64,000 nucleotides of DNA, taken from positions 161,045-225,044 of the forward strand of contig JAEUUJ010000051.1 of NCBI GenBank assembly GCA_016786495.1, written 5' to 3'. Position 1 is the stretch's first letter. Each line of letters begins with the position of its first letter. Shown piece after piece: positions 1 to 11,115 of this stretch. Both the position numbers and the translations under genes were made by a program. Source of the stretch: Cyclobacteriaceae bacterium. GTDB taxonomy: Bacteria > Bacteroidota > Bacteroidia > Cytophagales > Cyclobacteriaceae. The notes below the pieces were generated by a model. It was not told the origin of the DNA and did not search any database. It was given only the letters and a program-made list of their open reading frames with translations.

Positions 1-1190
1 AAATTCCGATTTTTGAGCGCGGCCTCGAAGAGATCTTTGAACGTAATGTGAAGCAAGAGCGCCTGTTTTTCACCACCAGCCTGGCAGAAGGAATTAAGGA
101 CGCAAAAATTATCATGCTCGCGCTGCCCACCCCTCCCGGTGGCGATGGCGCAGCCGACCTCAAATATGTGTTGGGTGTGGCCGAGCAGATCGGGCCTTTG
201 CTGAAAGAATACACGGTGATTGTCAATAAAAGCACCGTACCGGTAGGCACAGCTGAGCTCGTGCGTGAGAAAGTTTCCAAAGGCGCCACGGTTGATTTTG
301 ATGTGGTTTCTAATCCTGAGTTTTTACGCGAAGGTCTGGCCGTAGAAGATTTCATGAAACCCGAGCGCGTGATCATCGGGACACAATCTCCGCGTGCGGC
401 AAAAATTATGGAGAACCTGTACGCTCCGTTTACACGACAAGGCAATCCGTTAATCTTTATGGATGAACGTTCGTCTGAGCTGACCAAGTATGCAGCGAAT
501 GCGTTCCTGGCAACGAAGATTACGTTCATGAATGAAATCGCCAACTTATGTGAAAAGCTTGGCGCGGATGTCGATCTGATCCGTAAAGGAATGGGAACGG
601 ACAGCCGCATTGGCAAACGATTTTTATTTGCCGGAATCGGTTTTGGAGGAAGCTGTTTTCCAAAAGATGTGCAGGCACTTGTGAAGTCATCGCAGGATGT
701 TCAATACGATTTTGAAATTCTGAATGCCGTGATGGCTGTAAACGGCAAGCAAAAGATCAAGCTCATCGGCAGCATGAAAAAACATTTCGGTTCGTTGAAA
801 GGAAAAACAGTGGCGGTTTGGGGCTTGTCGTTTAAACCGCATACAGACGATATCCGGGAAGCATCATCGCTTAACAATATCAGAGAATTGCTGAACGAAG
901 GCGCCCTGGTGCGTGCGCACGATCCGGAAGCAATCGAAAACACCAAAGCAGTTTTTGGCGACAAAATTCAGTACTTCGAAAACCAATATGATGTGCTGCA
1001 AGGTGCGGATGCCCTGCTGATCGCCACCGAATGGCCCGAGTACCGCAGCCCCGACTTCGCACGGATGCAAAAACAACTGAAAAACCCGGTGATTTTTGAC
1101 GGCCGTAACCTGTACGGGCTTGACAATATGTCTGAACTCGAGTTCACTTATTTCAGTATTGGCCGGAAAACGATAAAAAAAGGAGCATGA
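1..1190 (+). CDS. ugd: UDP-glucose 6-dehydrogenase (5' end outside window)
   Basis: Oxidises UDP-glucose to UDP-glucuronate with two NAD+, supplying precursor for surface polysaccharide. The reading frame is open from base 3 to the left edge, and the residues before the first GTG (base 48) still match the family (IPIFERGLEEIF), so the gene starts outside the window and roughly the first 50 residues, with the NAD-binding GxGYVG loop, are missing. The 395 visible residues include the NKSTVPVGT and NPEFLREG segments, the catalytic cysteine in GGSCFPKDV, and the C-terminal UDP-binding domain (VWGLSFKPHTDDIREA). The stop overlaps the rfbB start by 4 bp (ATGA), so the two are probably translationally coupled. 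Confidence 0.95.
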   Translation, partial: IPIFERGLEEIFERNVKQERLFFTTSLAEGIKDAKIIMLALPTPPGGDGAADLKYVLGVAEQIGPLLKEYTVIVNKSTVPVGTAELVREKVSKGATVDFDVVSNPEFLREGLAVEDFMKPERVIIGTQSPRAAKIMENLYAPFTRQGNPLIFMDERSSELTKYAANAFLATKITFMNEIANLCEKLGADVDLIRKGMGTDSRIGKRFLFAGIGFGGSCFPKDVQALVKSSQDVQYDFEILNAVMAVNGKQKIKLIGSMKKHFGSLKGKTVAVWGLSFKPHTDDIREASSLNNIRELLNEGALVRAHDPEAIENTKAVFGDKIQYFENQYDVLQGADALLIATEWPEYRSPDFARMQKQLKNPVIFDGRNLYGLDNMSELEFTYFSIGRKTIKKGA

Positions 1191-2235
1191 GAAAGAACAT
1201 TTTAATCACGGGCGGAGCAGGCTTCATCGGCTCGCAAGTGGTTCGGCTTTTTGTGAACAAATACCCCGATTATCGCATCGTCAACTACGATAAACTCACC
1301 TATGCGGGCAACCTCGAGAACCTCCGCGACATTGAGAAAAAGCCAAACTATCATTTTGTAAAAGGCGATATTCTTGACGTTGAACTCGCGCTCAAAACCA
1401 TTCAAGAATTCAATATTGACAGCATCATTCATCTGGCGGCCGAATCTCATGTAGATCGTTCGATTCATAACCCGGATGAATTTGCTGTAACGAACATCAT
1501 TGGCACCATCCGGTTATTGAAGGCAGCGCAAACGGCATGGACTGACAACTATGCGGGTAAAATGTTTTATCACATTTCAACCGATGAAGTGTATGGATCG
1601 ATCTCAACCGGATACTTTACCGAAACCTCTTCGTTAGACCCGCGCTCACCGTACTCCGCATCAAAAGCGAGCAGTGACCACTTCGTACTGGCGTTCAACA
1701 ACACGTATGGTTTACCTGCCATGATCAGCCGTTGCTCCAATAACTATGGCCCGTATCATTTCCCGGAAAAACTCATTCCATTAATGATCAACAATATGGT
1801 TAACAGCAAACCACTTCCGGTGTATGGCAAAGGAGAGAATATCCGCGACTGGCTGTACGTGGAAGATCACGCACGTGCGATCGATGCAATTTTTCACAAA
1901 GGAAAGGCGGGGGAGATTTATAACATAGGCGGTAACAACGAGTGGACGAACATTGATGTCGTGAAGTTGTTGTGCCGCATTGTCGATAAAAAACTGGGCC
2001 GGCCGGAAGGCACTTCCTCGAAACTGATCACGTTTGTAAAAGATCGCCCCGGACACGACCTGCGTTATGCCATCGACCCCGGTAAAACCATCAGCGAAAC
2101 CGGATGGCGCCCGGAAACCTCGTTTGAAGACGGTATCGAAAAAACGGTGGATTGGTACCTAAACAACGAAAATTGGCTTAAAAACGTAACTTCCGGAGCA
2201 TATTTGCAATATTACAACACCATGTACGGTAACCG

Positions 2236-2239
<4 letters not shown>
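1187..2239 (+). CDS. rfbB: dTDP-glucose 4,6-dehydratase
   Basis: Converts dTDP-glucose to dTDP-4-keto-6-deoxyglucose, the second step of dTDP-rhamnose and related deoxysugar synthesis. At 350 aa it is full length for the extended SDR family. The N-terminal NAD loop reads GGAGFIGS, the catalytic triad region STDEVYGS carries the Thr-Asp-Glu signature, and the YSASKAS segment supplies the SDR Tyr-x-x-x-Lys pair. The start overlaps the ugd stop and the end overlaps rfbA, both by ATGA, so ugd-rfbB-rfbA reads as one operon. rfbC and rfbD, needed for rhamnose, do not follow and must lie elsewhere if that is the end product. Confidence 0.96.
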
Positions 2240-3095
<856 letters not shown>

Positions 3096-3105
<10 letters not shown>

Positions 3106-4076
3106 TAAATAACCTGCATCACGGTTTGGCCAACAGCGCTCAGCGTTTCTTTGCTGATGATGCTCATGTTGTCTTTTTGGGTATGATGAAAATCGCCAAA
3201 GCTGCCGTTTTCGTCATAGCTGACAATATCGACCATCGGGATTTTCGCATTCAGGTTTACAAAAACGTGGTCGTCCAGCACGCCACCATCCTTCACGTTC
3301 ACGAACACACCGGAGTAGCCCAACTTGCCTGCAGTTTTCCAGACCTTGTCGACAATGCTTGGCGCGTAGTCGAGCGAGTATGACTCAAACGCGAAACGTG
3401 AACCCTTCGCTCCCACCATGTCGAGCAGAATGCCATAGTATGCCGAATAGTTCGGAATGTGTTTATTGGTCGACCAGTATTGTGAGCCAAGGCACCACCA
3501 GCTCTTAAGATTGTTGGGGAGTTGAGGCGGAGTAACGTCATGGCGTTCACCCCAGTCTTCTCCGTCAAACAGAATAATGTCAATACCCGCATCGGTGGGT
3601 TGCTGACGAAGGTTGCGTGCAATTTCGAGTAATACGCCAACTCCGCTGGCACCGTCATTGGCACCGTCAAATGCAGCATTCGGTTTTTCTTTGTCTTTGT
3701 CGGAGAAGGGCCGGGTATCCCAGTGGGCAGCCAGCAAGATGCGTTTCTTCTTCTCGGGGTTGAAGGATGCGATAATGTTGCGCAGGTTGAGACGCTTGTT
3801 GTCGAACGTGGTGGCGGAAAATTCCTGCACTTTTACCGCGGCCCCGTATGTTTTCAGTTGGGCAATCAGGAAATCGCCGGTGTTTTTATGTGCGGTTGAA
3901 TTGGGAACGCGTGGCCCGAATGCAACTTGCTTCTGCACAAAATAAAAAGCTGAGTCGGCATTGAATGTGGGTACATTAATAACTTTTGCCGGCCCGGTCG
4001 GAGGTGTTTTCTCGTTATTCTTACCGCAGCCAGCAAGGCCTGCGATCACAACCAACACAAGAATCCTGAAGCGCAT
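3096..4076 (-). CDS. M28-family lipoprotein, probable glutaminyl-peptide cyclotransferase (type II QC)
   Basis: Predicted to cyclise N-terminal glutamine of exported proteins to pyroglutamate on a zinc-dependent M28 scaffold. I chose the ATG at 4076, which opens a lipoprotein signal ([17 protein letters not shown]) with an LAGC lipobox; an upstream ATG at 4124 would add 16 residues before it. The 326-aa protein shows the metal-binding [11 protein letters not shown], the [11 protein letters not shown] segment that supplies the second metal ligand in M28, DGEDWG, and WCLGSQYW, a combination I associate with Bacteroidota glutaminyl cyclases such as the Porphyromonas enzyme. A true aminopeptidase of the same fold remains possible. 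It is divergent from rimP. Confidence 0.8.
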
Positions 4077-4109
4077 AAACCGTGATTTTGCCCAAATAAA
4101 CGGCAATAT

Positions 4110-4140
4110 TTTGTGATAACGCAAAATTGACTTATTTTTG
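4110..4140 (+). promoter_or_regulatory. Bacteroidota-type promoter of rimP-nusA-infB
   Basis: TTTG at 4110-4113, a 19-base spacer, and TATTTTTG at 4133-4140 match the phylum's -33 TTTG / -7 TAnnTTTG promoter exactly. Transcription would start near 4147, giving a leader of about 70 bases that contains the hairpin at 4166-4187. This is the best promoter match I found in the window. Confidence 0.75.
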
Positions 4141-4165
4141 TGCCACTTATACGAGTTTAATCAGT

Positions 4166-4187
4166 AGAGGGGACACAAGTCCCCTCT
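4166..4187 (+). promoter_or_regulatory. Perfect hairpin in the rimP leader
   Basis: A 9-bp perfect stem (AGAGGGGAC / GTCCCCTCT) closes an ACAA tetraloop, followed by TTGTTT. It lies between the predicted transcription start (about 4147) and the rimP ATG (4217). Its form resembles an intrinsic terminator, but it sits in the leader of an essential operon, so attenuation or autoregulation is more likely than full termination. Rfam-type rimP leaders with a stem and U-run are known in other bacteria; equivalence here is inferred. Confidence 0.7.
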
Positions 4188-4216
4188 TTGTTTATACAGA
4201 TTTTCGATCAGGATTG

Positions 4217-4690
4217 ATGAATTCGCACGATTTACCGGCTTCAATAAAAAAAATGGCAGAGTCCTTATTAAAGGATCAGGCCCACTTTATTGTTGACGTG
4301 ATCGCTTCGTTCAAAGGTGCGGTTGGTAAAGTGCTGGTGATCGTTGACGGAGATGCGGGTATTGGCATTGATGATTGTGCCGACCTGAGCCGCGATCTGT
4401 CGAAAGCCCTGGATGATTCAAACCTGATTTCCGGTGCGTTTAACCTCGAGGTTTCGACCCCGGGACTGGATCAGCCGCTCAAGCTCAAGCGTCAGTATGT
4501 TAAAAACATCGGACGTAACGTGCGTGTACGGCAAGCGGAACAAACCGATGAAGGTAAGCTTACCGCCGTGGATGAAAACAGCATCCGGCTTACACAACTG
4601 ATCGGCTCGGGCAAAAAGAAAGAAGAAAAGACAATCGAAATTCCTTTTGATAAAATAGACAAAACAATTGTGTTGGTATCATTTAAATAA
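4217..4690 (+). CDS. rimP: Ribosome maturation factor RimP
   Basis: Assists late 30S subunit assembly. The product is 157 aa, the usual family size, with the DUF150 core including VDGDAGIGIDDCADLSRDL and VSTPGLDQPL. I start at the ATG at 4217, preceded by AGGA; the frame stays open back to 4127 but the extra 30 residues lie upstream of the leader hairpin and do not resemble the family. It is first in the conserved rimP-nusA-infB order, with 8 bases between its stop and the nusA ATG. Confidence 0.95.
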   Translation: MNSHDLPASIKKMAESLLKDQAHFIVDVIASFKGAVGKVLVIVDGDAGIGIDDCADLSRDLSKALDDSNLISGAFNLEVSTPGLDQPLKLKRQYVKNIGRNVRVRQAEQTDEGKLTAVDENSIRLTQLIGSGKKKEEKTIEIPFDKIDKTIVLVSFK

Positions 4691-4698
4691 TTACAGTG

Positions 4699-5949
4699 AT
4701 GGACGCTAGTACACTCATCGAGTCGTTTGCAGATTTTGCGAAACAGAAAAACATCGACCGCCCAACGATGATCAGAATTCTGGAAGATGTATTCCGGAAC
4801 ATGATTCGTAAGAAATATGAGACTGATGACAATTTTGACATCATCGTGAATGCCGACAAGGGTGACCTTGAAATCTGGCGCTTCCGCGAAATCGTGGACG
4901 ATGATTCGGAAGACATTTGGGATCACGACAAGATTGCGCTTTCAGAAGCAAAGAAAATTGAACCGGATTTTGAAGTAGGCGAGGAAGTTGCCGAGCAGGT
5001 TTACCTGGAAGATTTTGGTCGCAGAGCCGTTACCACAGCGCGTCAAACGCTGATGCAAAAAGTAAAGGACCTGGAGAAAGATATCATCTATCAAAAGTAT
5101 AAAGATCTGGTAGGCGAGATCATTACAGCTGAAGTGTACCAGATCCTCGGAAAAGAAGTGTTGCTGATTGATGCCGAAGGAAACGAAATTTCCATTCCGC
5201 GCGGTGAGCAGATCCCGAAAGACCGGTATCGCAAAGGTGAAAACGTGCGGGCCATCGTTCATAAAGTGGAAATGGTGAACGGAAATCCGAAAATCATCCT
5301 TTCCCGGACATCGCCTGTGTTTATCGAGCGTTTGTTCGAGCAGGAGGTACCGGAAGTGTATGACGGACTGATTACCATCAAGAAAGCTGTTCGTGAACCC
5401 GGTGAACGCGCAAAAGTTGCCGTTGAGTCGTATGACGACCGGATTGATCCCGTGGGAGCTTGCGTGGGGATGAAGGGATCACGCATTCACGCCATCGTAC
5501 GTGAATTGCAGAATGAGAACATTGACGTGATCAACTATACCGATAACCTCGAACTTTTTGTGCAGCGCGCGCTCAGCCCGGCTAAAATTTCGAGCATCAA
5601 AGTTGATAAGGATAACAACCGCATCATGGTATACCTGAAACCCGACCAGGTTTCGCTGGCCATCGGTAAAGGCGGATTGAACATTAAACTGGCAAGCCGG
5701 TTAGTGGGCTATGAAATCGATGTGTTCCGCGAAATAGACGGTGCACAGGAGGAGGACGTAGACTTAGACGAGTTTTCAGATGAAATTGAAAGCTGGGTTA
5801 TCGATGAGCTGAAGCGCATCGGACTCGATACAGCGAAAAGCGTACTGGCCCTCAATAAAGAAGAGCTGGTTAGACGGACGGATCTTGAAGAAGAAACCGT
5901 TGAAGTTGTTCACAACATCCTGAAGAAAGAGTTTGAACAGGAAGGGTAA
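4699..5949 (+). CDS. nusA: Transcription termination/antitermination factor NusA
   Basis: Binds RNA polymerase and nascent RNA to control pausing, termination and antitermination. The 416 aa contain the N-terminal polymerase-binding domain (residues 1-130), an S1 domain (about 135-200), and two KH domains (about 230-345) with DPVGACVGMKGSRI and the second KH loop AIGKGGLNIKLA. The C-terminal part is acidic (VDLDEFSDEIESW) and helical. I start at ATG 4699; a GTG sits just ahead at 4696. It lies between rimP and infB, as in most bacteria. Confidence 0.97.
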   Translation: MDASTLIESFADFAKQKNIDRPTMIRILEDVFRNMIRKKYETDDNFDIIVNADKGDLEIWRFREIVDDDSEDIWDHDKIALSEAKKIEPDFEVGEEVAEQVYLEDFGRRAVTTARQTLMQKVKDLEKDIIYQKYKDLVGEIITAEVYQILGKEVLLIDAEGNEISIPRGEQIPKDRYRKGENVRAIVHKVEMVNGNPKIILSRTSPVFIERLFEQEVPEVYDGLITIKKAVREPGERAKVAVESYDDRIDPVGACVGMKGSRIHAIVRELQNENIDVINYTDNLELFVQRALSPAKISSIKVDKDNNRIMVYLKPDQVSLAIGKGGLNIKLASRLVGYEIDVFREIDGAQEEDVDLDEFSDEIESWVIDELKRIGLDTAKSVLALNKEELVRRTDLEEETVEVVHNILKKEFEQEG

Positions 5950-5998
5950 TGAATTTATAACTTTTTATGTCCCTTAAAAAGGGCGATATTTGAAGCAA

Positions 5999-8650
5999 AT
6001 GGCAGAAATCAGGTTAAGTCAGGCGGCACGGAAACTCAACGTAGGGAAAGACACCATTCTGGAGTTTTTATCCAAAAAAGGTCATGAGGTTGAAAACAAC
6101 CCCAACGCTAAACTTACGCCTGAACAATTCGCGCTACTCTCAAAAGAATACGCGTCTTCGGCAACCGAGAAACTGGAAGCTTCCGGTTTAACGATCGGTA
6201 CCAAGCATGTTGAAAATCCTGCCGTAGAAGCCGAGAAGGAAGCGAAGCGCCAGGCGGAAGAAGAGGCCGGCTTGCTCATCAAAAATCTGGTTGCAAAAGA
6301 GCAACCGAAGAAAGAGAAGGTGGAGCCGAAGCCTGAAAAGGTAGAAACCGAGCGGCCGGTTCTTGACGGCATCAAGGTTCTTGGAAAGATTGATCTTGAA
6401 AAGAAAGAGCCTGTTAAGAAGAAGAAAGAAACTCCGGAACCGGAAGAAAAACCGGTTGTTGTTGAGAAGAAACCTCCGGTGGTAGAAGAACCAAAAGTTG
6501 AAGAGAAACCGGAGCAGGAATTAATCAAGGCGAAGGCTGATAAACTGAAAGGCCTTAACATCCTCGATAAGATTGACCTTCCTACCGAGCGCAAGAAAGA
6601 ATCACCTGCCGGAAGTTCAGATCAAAAAGGCAGAGCCGATGGACAAAAGCGTCCGCGCAAGCGTTTGCCTGCACAAGCTCCCGGTCAGAATAACAACCTG
6701 AAGCAGGGCGGAGGTAAAAAACCATTGCCGCCACGCACCCAAAAGGCTGAACCGACAGAGAAAGAAATTCAGGAGCAGATTCGTGCAACACTCGCTAAGT
6801 TAAGCGGTGGTGGCAAGAAGGGCGGAGGTTCCAAATACAGAAGAGAGAAACGTCAGGCGAATTCGGATGCCGACGATGAGAGAATGCTGCAGGAGCAGGC
6901 AGACTCAAAGGTGCTCAAGCTGACTGAATTTATTTCAGCGAATGATTTGGCATCGCTGATGAACGTATCGGTAAACGATGTAATCTCAACCTGTTTGAGC
7001 TTGGGTATGTTCGTTTCGATCAACCAGCGCCTCGATGCAGAAGCGATCACCGTTATTGCCGATGAATTTGGGTACGAAGTACAGTTCATCTCAGCAGAAG
7101 AAGATGAAGTAGTGGAGGAAGAAGATTCGGAAGAAGACCTGATTCCGCGCGCACCGATTGTTACGATCATGGGTCACGTTGACCACGGTAAGACTTCGTT
7201 GCTGGATTACATCCGTAAAACAAAAGTTACCGCATCAGAAGCCGGGGGTATTACCCAGCACATTGGTGCGTACGATGTAACCACTAAAAAAGGAAACAAG
7301 ATTGCCTTCCTCGATACGCCTGGTCACGAAGCGTTTACCGCGATGCGTGCACGGGGTGCCAAGCTCACGGACATTGCGATTATCGTAGTTGCGGCTGACG
7401 ATGATGTGATGCCGCAAACAAAAGAAGCGATCAATCACGCGCAGGTAGCGGGTGTACCGATTGTTATTGCGATCAACAAAATTGATAAGCCGGGCGCAAA
7501 TCCGGATAAAGTACGGGAGTCACTTTCGAAGATCAACGTATTGGTAGAAGAGTGGGGAGGTAAATACCAGAGCCAGGAAATCTCGGCGAAGACCGGCCAG
7601 GGTATTGAAGATTTGCTCGAAAAAGTATTACTCGAAGCCGAGTTATTGAACCTGAAGGCAAACCCCGACCGGGCTGCTGTTGGTTCGATCATTGAAGCCT
7701 CGTTGGATAAAGGCCGCGGTTACGTAGCCACGATGATGGTGCAGAACGGAACGCTTCGCATTGGTGATATCGTAGTAGCGGGCGCAAACTATGGCCGTGT
7801 AAAGGCTATGTTTGATGACACCGGTAAACGAATTAACGATGCCGGTCCGTCAACCCCTGTTCAAATGCTTGGTCTGGATGGTGCGCCACAGGCCGGTGAA
7901 AAAATTGTTGTGATGGAATCAGACCGTGAAGCGCGCGAACTCGCAGCCAAGCGCGGTCAGATCTTACGTGAGCAGAGCATCCGCACACGCAAGCACATCA
8001 CACTTGATGAAATCGGAAGACGTCTTGCGGTTGGAAACTTCAAGCAGCTGAACGTGATTGTGAAAGGTGACGTGGACGGTTCAGTAGAAGCGTTGTCTGA
8101 CTCATTGTTGAAATTGTCGACTGAAAAAGTTGCCGTGAGCATTATCCATAAAGGTGTCGGTCAGATTTCCGAATCCGATGTGTTGCTGGCTTCGGCATCC
8201 GATGCGATTATCGTTGGTTTCCAGGTGCGTCCGTCTTCGGCAGCCCGTAAAGTGGCTGAGAACGAGGAAATTGAAATTCGCCTGTACTCAATCATCTACG
8301 ATGCGATCAACGAAGTGAAGGCCGCGATGGAGGGTATGCTCGAGAAGGAGATGGAAGAGGTTATTGTGGGTAACGCGGAGGTTCGCGAGGTATTCAAGAT
8401 TTCGAAGGTGGGTACGGTAGCAGGATGTATGGTTACAGACGGTTACATTAAACGCAACAACCCGATCCGATTGATCCGCGAAGGTATCGTGGTTTACTCC
8501 GGCGAGATGACCGCGCTGAAACGTTTCAAGGACGATGTGAGCGAAGTGAAGTCAGGCTTCGATTGCGGTATCAGCATTAAGAACTTTGCCGACATTAAAG
8601 AAGGCGATGTGATTGAAAGCTATGAGAACCGCGAGGTAAAGGCGAAGTAA
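5999..8650 (+). CDS. infB: Translation initiation factor IF-2
   Basis: GTPase that places initiator tRNA on the 30S subunit and drives subunit joining. Of its 883 aa, residues 1-55 form an IF2_N domain, about 60-300 is a low-complexity Lys/Glu/Pro-rich linker, and a second IF2_N-like region precedes the G domain. The G1 loop GHVDHGKT is at residues 392-399, followed by GGITQHIG (G2), DTPGHE (G3), NKID (G4) and SAKTGQG (G5). The start is ATG 5999 ([13 protein letters not shown]); a TTG nine bases upstream is less likely. A small CCCTT-AAA-AAGGG hairpin (5971-5983) lies between nusA and infB. Confidence 0.97.
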   Translation: MAEIRLSQAARKLNVGKDTILEFLSKKGHEVENNPNAKLTPEQFALLSKEYASSATEKLEASGLTIGTKHVENPAVEAEKEAKRQAEEEAGLLIKNLVAKEQPKKEKVEPKPEKVETERPVLDGIKVLGKIDLEKKEPVKKKKETPEPEEKPVVVEKKPPVVEEPKVEEKPEQELIKAKADKLKGLNILDKIDLPTERKKESPAGSSDQKGRADGQKRPRKRLPAQAPGQNNNLKQGGGKKPLPPRTQKAEPTEKEIQEQIRATLAKLSGGGKKGGGSKYRREKRQANSDADDERMLQEQADSKVLKLTEFISANDLASLMNVSVNDVISTCLSLGMFVSINQRLDAEAITVIADEFGYEVQFISAEEDEVVEEEDSEEDLIPRAPIVTIMGHVDHGKTSLLDYIRKTKVTASEAGGITQHIGAYDVTTKKGNKIAFLDTPGHEAFTAMRARGAKLTDIAIIVVAADDDVMPQTKEAINHAQVAGVPIVIAINKIDKPGANPDKVRESLSKINVLVEEWGGKYQSQEISAKTGQGIEDLLEKVLLEAELLNLKANPDRAAVGSIIEASLDKGRGYVATMMVQNGTLRIGDIVVAGANYGRVKAMFDDTGKRINDAGPSTPVQMLGLDGAPQAGEKIVVMESDREARELAAKRGQILREQSIRTRKHITLDEIGRRLAVGNFKQLNVIVKGDVDGSVEALSDSLLKLSTEKVAVSIIHKGVGQISESDVLLASASDAIIVGFQVRPSSAARKVAENEEIEIRLYSIIYDAINEVKAAMEGMLEKEMEEVIVGNAEVREVFKISKVGTVAGCMVTDGYIKRNNPIRLIREGIVVYSGEMTALKRFKDDVSEVKSGFDCGISIKNFADIKEGDVIESYENREVKAK

Positions 8651-8680
8651 CAAGCAGACTAACGTTAAGTCAATAAAAAA

Positions 8681-8710
8681 ACCCTGACAGCATTGTCAGG
8701 GTTTTGTTTT
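8681..8710. terminator. Bidirectional intrinsic terminator between infB and lemA
   Basis: A 9-bp perfect stem (ACCCTGACA / TGTCAGGGT) with loop GCAT is flanked by an A-run on the left (8674-8681) and TTTGTTTTT on the right, so it can work for both infB and the convergent lemA gene. Confidence 0.9.
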
Positions 8711-8726
8711 TATAAGGTGTCGTTAC

Positions 8727-9305
8727 TTAGAATTTTACTTCAGGAGCTTTTTCCGATCCAGCCGCAGCTTCAAATCCCTTGCGAACAGAGAAATCTTCAC
8801 CGTCTCCGAACATGTTCAACGCCATTTTCTTGAAATAACCGCGAACATATGTGTTGTAGCTGGCAACTGATTCATTGTAGCGCGTACGGGCCACGTTGAT
8901 TCTGTTTTCTGTTCCCTCAAGTTGCGACTGCAGATCCTGGAAATTTTCCGTTGAACGGATTTGGGGGTAGGCTTCAAAGGCCAGGTTGATAGCCGTGTTG
9001 ATCTGGCGACCTGCCAACTCTAAATCTTCCGGAGTTTTGGCATTTACAATTCCGGCACGGGCCTGCGTAACCTGAACCAAAATACTCTTTTCATTTTCGG
9101 CTGCACCTTTAACCGTTGCTACCAGGTTGGGTACCAAATCAGCCCTGCGCTGATACGCAGCCTGAACGTCGGCAAACGTTTTATTAACTTCTTCCTGAGA
9201 AGCAACCGCTTTATCGTAAACACTGGTTCCCCACCAAAAAAATCCGCCAACAAAAACGATGATGATTCCTAGTATAACTAAGGTTGTGATTAATCCTTTG
9301 CTCAT
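8727..9305 (-). CDS. LemA family membrane protein
   Basis: The 192-aa product has one N-terminal membrane segment (residues 4-24, GLITTLVILGIIIVFVGGFF) and the LemA helical domain, recognisable by YQRRADLVPNLV, the following KGAAENEKSIL segment and NVARTRYNESV. LemA proteins are anchored helical-bundle proteins found across bacteria; their biochemical role is not settled. The gene is 58 bp downstream of prfA in the same direction and may share its transcript, ending at the 8681-8710 terminator. Confidence 0.92.
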   Translation of the reverse strand: MSKGLITTLVILGIIIVFVGGFFWWGTSVYDKAVASQEEVNKTFADVQAAYQRRADLVPNLVATVKGAAENEKSILVQVTQARAGIVNAKTPEDLELAGRQINTAINLAFEAYPQIRSTENFQDLQSQLEGTENRINVARTRYNESVASYNTYVRGYFKKMALNMFGDGEDFSVRKGFEAAAGSEKAPEVKF

Positions 9306-9363
9306 ATGTTAAAATGGATAGTTAAGTGAAATTAATGAATAAAAATCTGATCCCCGGAAAAGT

Positions 9364-10437
9364 TTAAAGCGCAGCTCCCTCGGCCATTTTTTCGAGGTTG
9401 TCGGCAATCCGGAGCTGCTCGATAAAGCTGTCGATGTCGCCATTCATTACCGCCGGCAAATTATGCTGCGTGTAGCCAATCCGGTGGTCGGTTACGCGGC
9501 TCTGCGGGTAGTTATACGTACGAATTTTTTCAGAACGGTCCCCGGTTTTTACCATCGATTTACGTGCGGAACTGATCTCTGCATTCTGCTTTTCAGTTTC
9601 CATTTCGTAAAGCTTCGCAATCAGCATCTTCATGGCGCGCTCCCGGTTTCCGTGCTGCGAACGTTCCACCTGGCACGTGATCACGATGCCCGTGGGTTTA
9701 TGAGTAAGCTGAACTTTGGTTTCAACCTTGTTTACGTTCTGTCCACCCGCACCACTTGAACGTGCTGTCTGAACTTCGATGTCGGCCGGATTGATCTCAA
9801 TGTTTACATCCTCTACTTCAGGAAGCACAGCAACCGAGGCTGCGGAGGTATGAACACGTCCCATTTGCTCTGTATCGGGTACGCGTTGCACACGGTGCAC
9901 ACCGGACTCAAACTTTAACAAGGCATAAGCTCCTTCACCGGTTACGCTGCTGATAACCTCCTTGTAGCCGCCCGCGGTACCTTCGGTAGAGTCGAGCACC
10001 GTTAGTTTCAATCCACGCCTGTCGCAGAAGCGCTGATACATCCGGAAGAGATCACCCGCGAACAAGGCGGCTTCGTCACCACCGGTTCCACCGCGGATTT
10101 CCAGGATAACATTTTTGTCATCGTTAGGGTCTTTCGGAATGAGCATTTCTTTCAAAATGCCATCGAGTTCTTCAATTTTCCCTGCCAGTTCATCGAGTTC
10201 TTCCTTGGCCAGTTCCCGCAAATCCGGATCCTTCTCTTTTTCCAACAGTTCTTTGGCCTGCTGCTGATGGTTCAGCGCGTCACGGTATTGGTCGTATTTA
10301 GTAACAATTTTCTCCAGGTCGCGGTACTCCTTGTTCAGCTGAGTGTAATTTTTCATGTCCTGAATGATATCAGGCTGAACGATCAGCTGGCCAACCTCCT
10401 CAAACCGGAGCTTCAATTCTTCAAGTTTCTGAATCAT
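9364..10437 (-). CDS. prfA: Peptide chain release factor 1
   Basis: Recognises UAA and UAG stop codons and triggers peptide release. The 357-aa length is normal. The codon-recognition tripeptide appears as PDT (residues 187-189, in RVPDTE), fitting the RF1 PxT signature rather than the SPF of RF2. The catalytic GGQ is at residues 231-233 in [14 protein letters not shown]. No programmed frameshift is present, again as expected of RF1. A -7-like TAACTTTG lies 17 bases upstream of the start. Confidence 0.97.
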   Translation of the reverse strand: MIQKLEELKLRFEEVGQLIVQPDIIQDMKNYTQLNKEYRDLEKIVTKYDQYRDALNHQQQAKELLEKEKDPDLRELAKEELDELAGKIEELDGILKEMLIPKDPNDDKNVILEIRGGTGGDEAALFAGDLFRMYQRFCDRRGLKLTVLDSTEGTAGGYKEVISSVTGEGAYALLKFESGVHRVQRVPDTEQMGRVHTSAASVAVLPEVEDVNIEINPADIEVQTARSSGAGGQNVNKVETKVQLTHKPTGIVITCQVERSQHGNRERAMKMLIAKLYEMETEKQNAEISSARKSMVKTGDRSEKIRTYNYPQSRVTDHRIGYTQHNLPAVMNGDIDSFIEQLRIADNLEKMAEGAAL

Positions 10438-10453
10438 AGTCGCAAAATCCCGG

Positions 10454-10461
10454 CAAAGTTA
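10454..10461 (-). promoter_or_regulatory. Candidate -7 element for prfA
   Basis: Read on the minus strand, TAACTTTG matches TAnnTTTG and would start transcription about 10 bases before the prfA ATG. No good -33 TTTG is visible at the normal distance, so support is partial. Confidence 0.4.
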
Positions 10462-10574
10462 AGCAGTATTCCGGTATTTGGGGCCTGATCGCCAGAAGGC
10501 GCGCCAGACACATTTTATTCATGTGGGAAACGACTTCTCTGGTGAGACTCCGATCATAATCTTAGTTTTACAAC

Positions 10575-11048
10575 ATGAAAAAGTCATGGGTTCTTTTGAC
10601 GGTTTTACTTTATGCGTGTGGGGGTTCGTTGTCGGACGAACAACGGAAACAGATGCGCGATGCGCGTGAGCAACAGGCCATCGTGAAAGTGACCGATTCG
10701 GAGATTTTGGATGCAGCGTTTGTAAAAGGCCGTGATGTAATGACCCGTCTGAACCAGCGTAATCCGGACACGGCAAAAGTGGCGGTTGAAGAAGGGGTCA
10801 ACATTCACTGGCTGGCGCCCGGAAAAGCACATGGCCTGGAAATTGAACAGCAATTGATTGAGGCGTATCTTAACAGCATGCTCTCGGGGGTGCCCTTACA
10901 GGATAATGTTCAAAAGATCGGGTCGGACTCTTTGTTATATACCAGCCCGGTGGTGATTACGCGTGCCGATAGTTCCATTGAAGTTAAGGGCACATGGAAT
11001 GTGTGGATGTCGAAACGGCAATTGATCATATCGATGGGTAAGCACTAG
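10575..11048 (+). CDS. Small lipoprotein of unknown function
   Basis: The 157-aa product begins with a lipoprotein signal (MKKSWVLLTVLLYACGG; the lipidated cysteine would be residue 15), followed by a charged helical region (DEQRKQMRDAREQQ). The body ends in alternating hydrophobic/charged strands (DSSIEVKGTWNVWMSKRQ). I do not recognise the family. It is divergent from prfA across a 137-bp gap and is closely followed by another lipoprotein gene, so the pair may be an operon anchored in the envelope. Confidence 0.75.
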   Translation: MKKSWVLLTVLLYACGGSLSDEQRKQMRDAREQQAIVKVTDSEILDAAFVKGRDVMTRLNQRNPDTAKVAVEEGVNIHWLAPGKAHGLEIEQQLIEAYLNSMLSGVPLQDNVQKIGSDSLLYTSPVVITRADSSIEVKGTWNVWMSKRQLIISMGKH

Positions 11049-11115
11049 CATGGCATATCCTTTGCAACGTTTTGAGTCATGGAAGTGTCAAATGGTTAGT
11101 GTGAAAAGTTCTGTT

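Noticed and set aside
6082-6594. A 170-codon open frame on the minus strand within infB
   Set aside because: Serine/phenylalanine-rich shadow of the Lys/Glu-rich IF-2 linker; no family match and the plus-strand gene is certain.
9364-10437. Programmed frameshift expected in release factor genes
   Set aside because: The gene is RF1 (PxT tripeptide), which has no frameshift; the frame is continuous.
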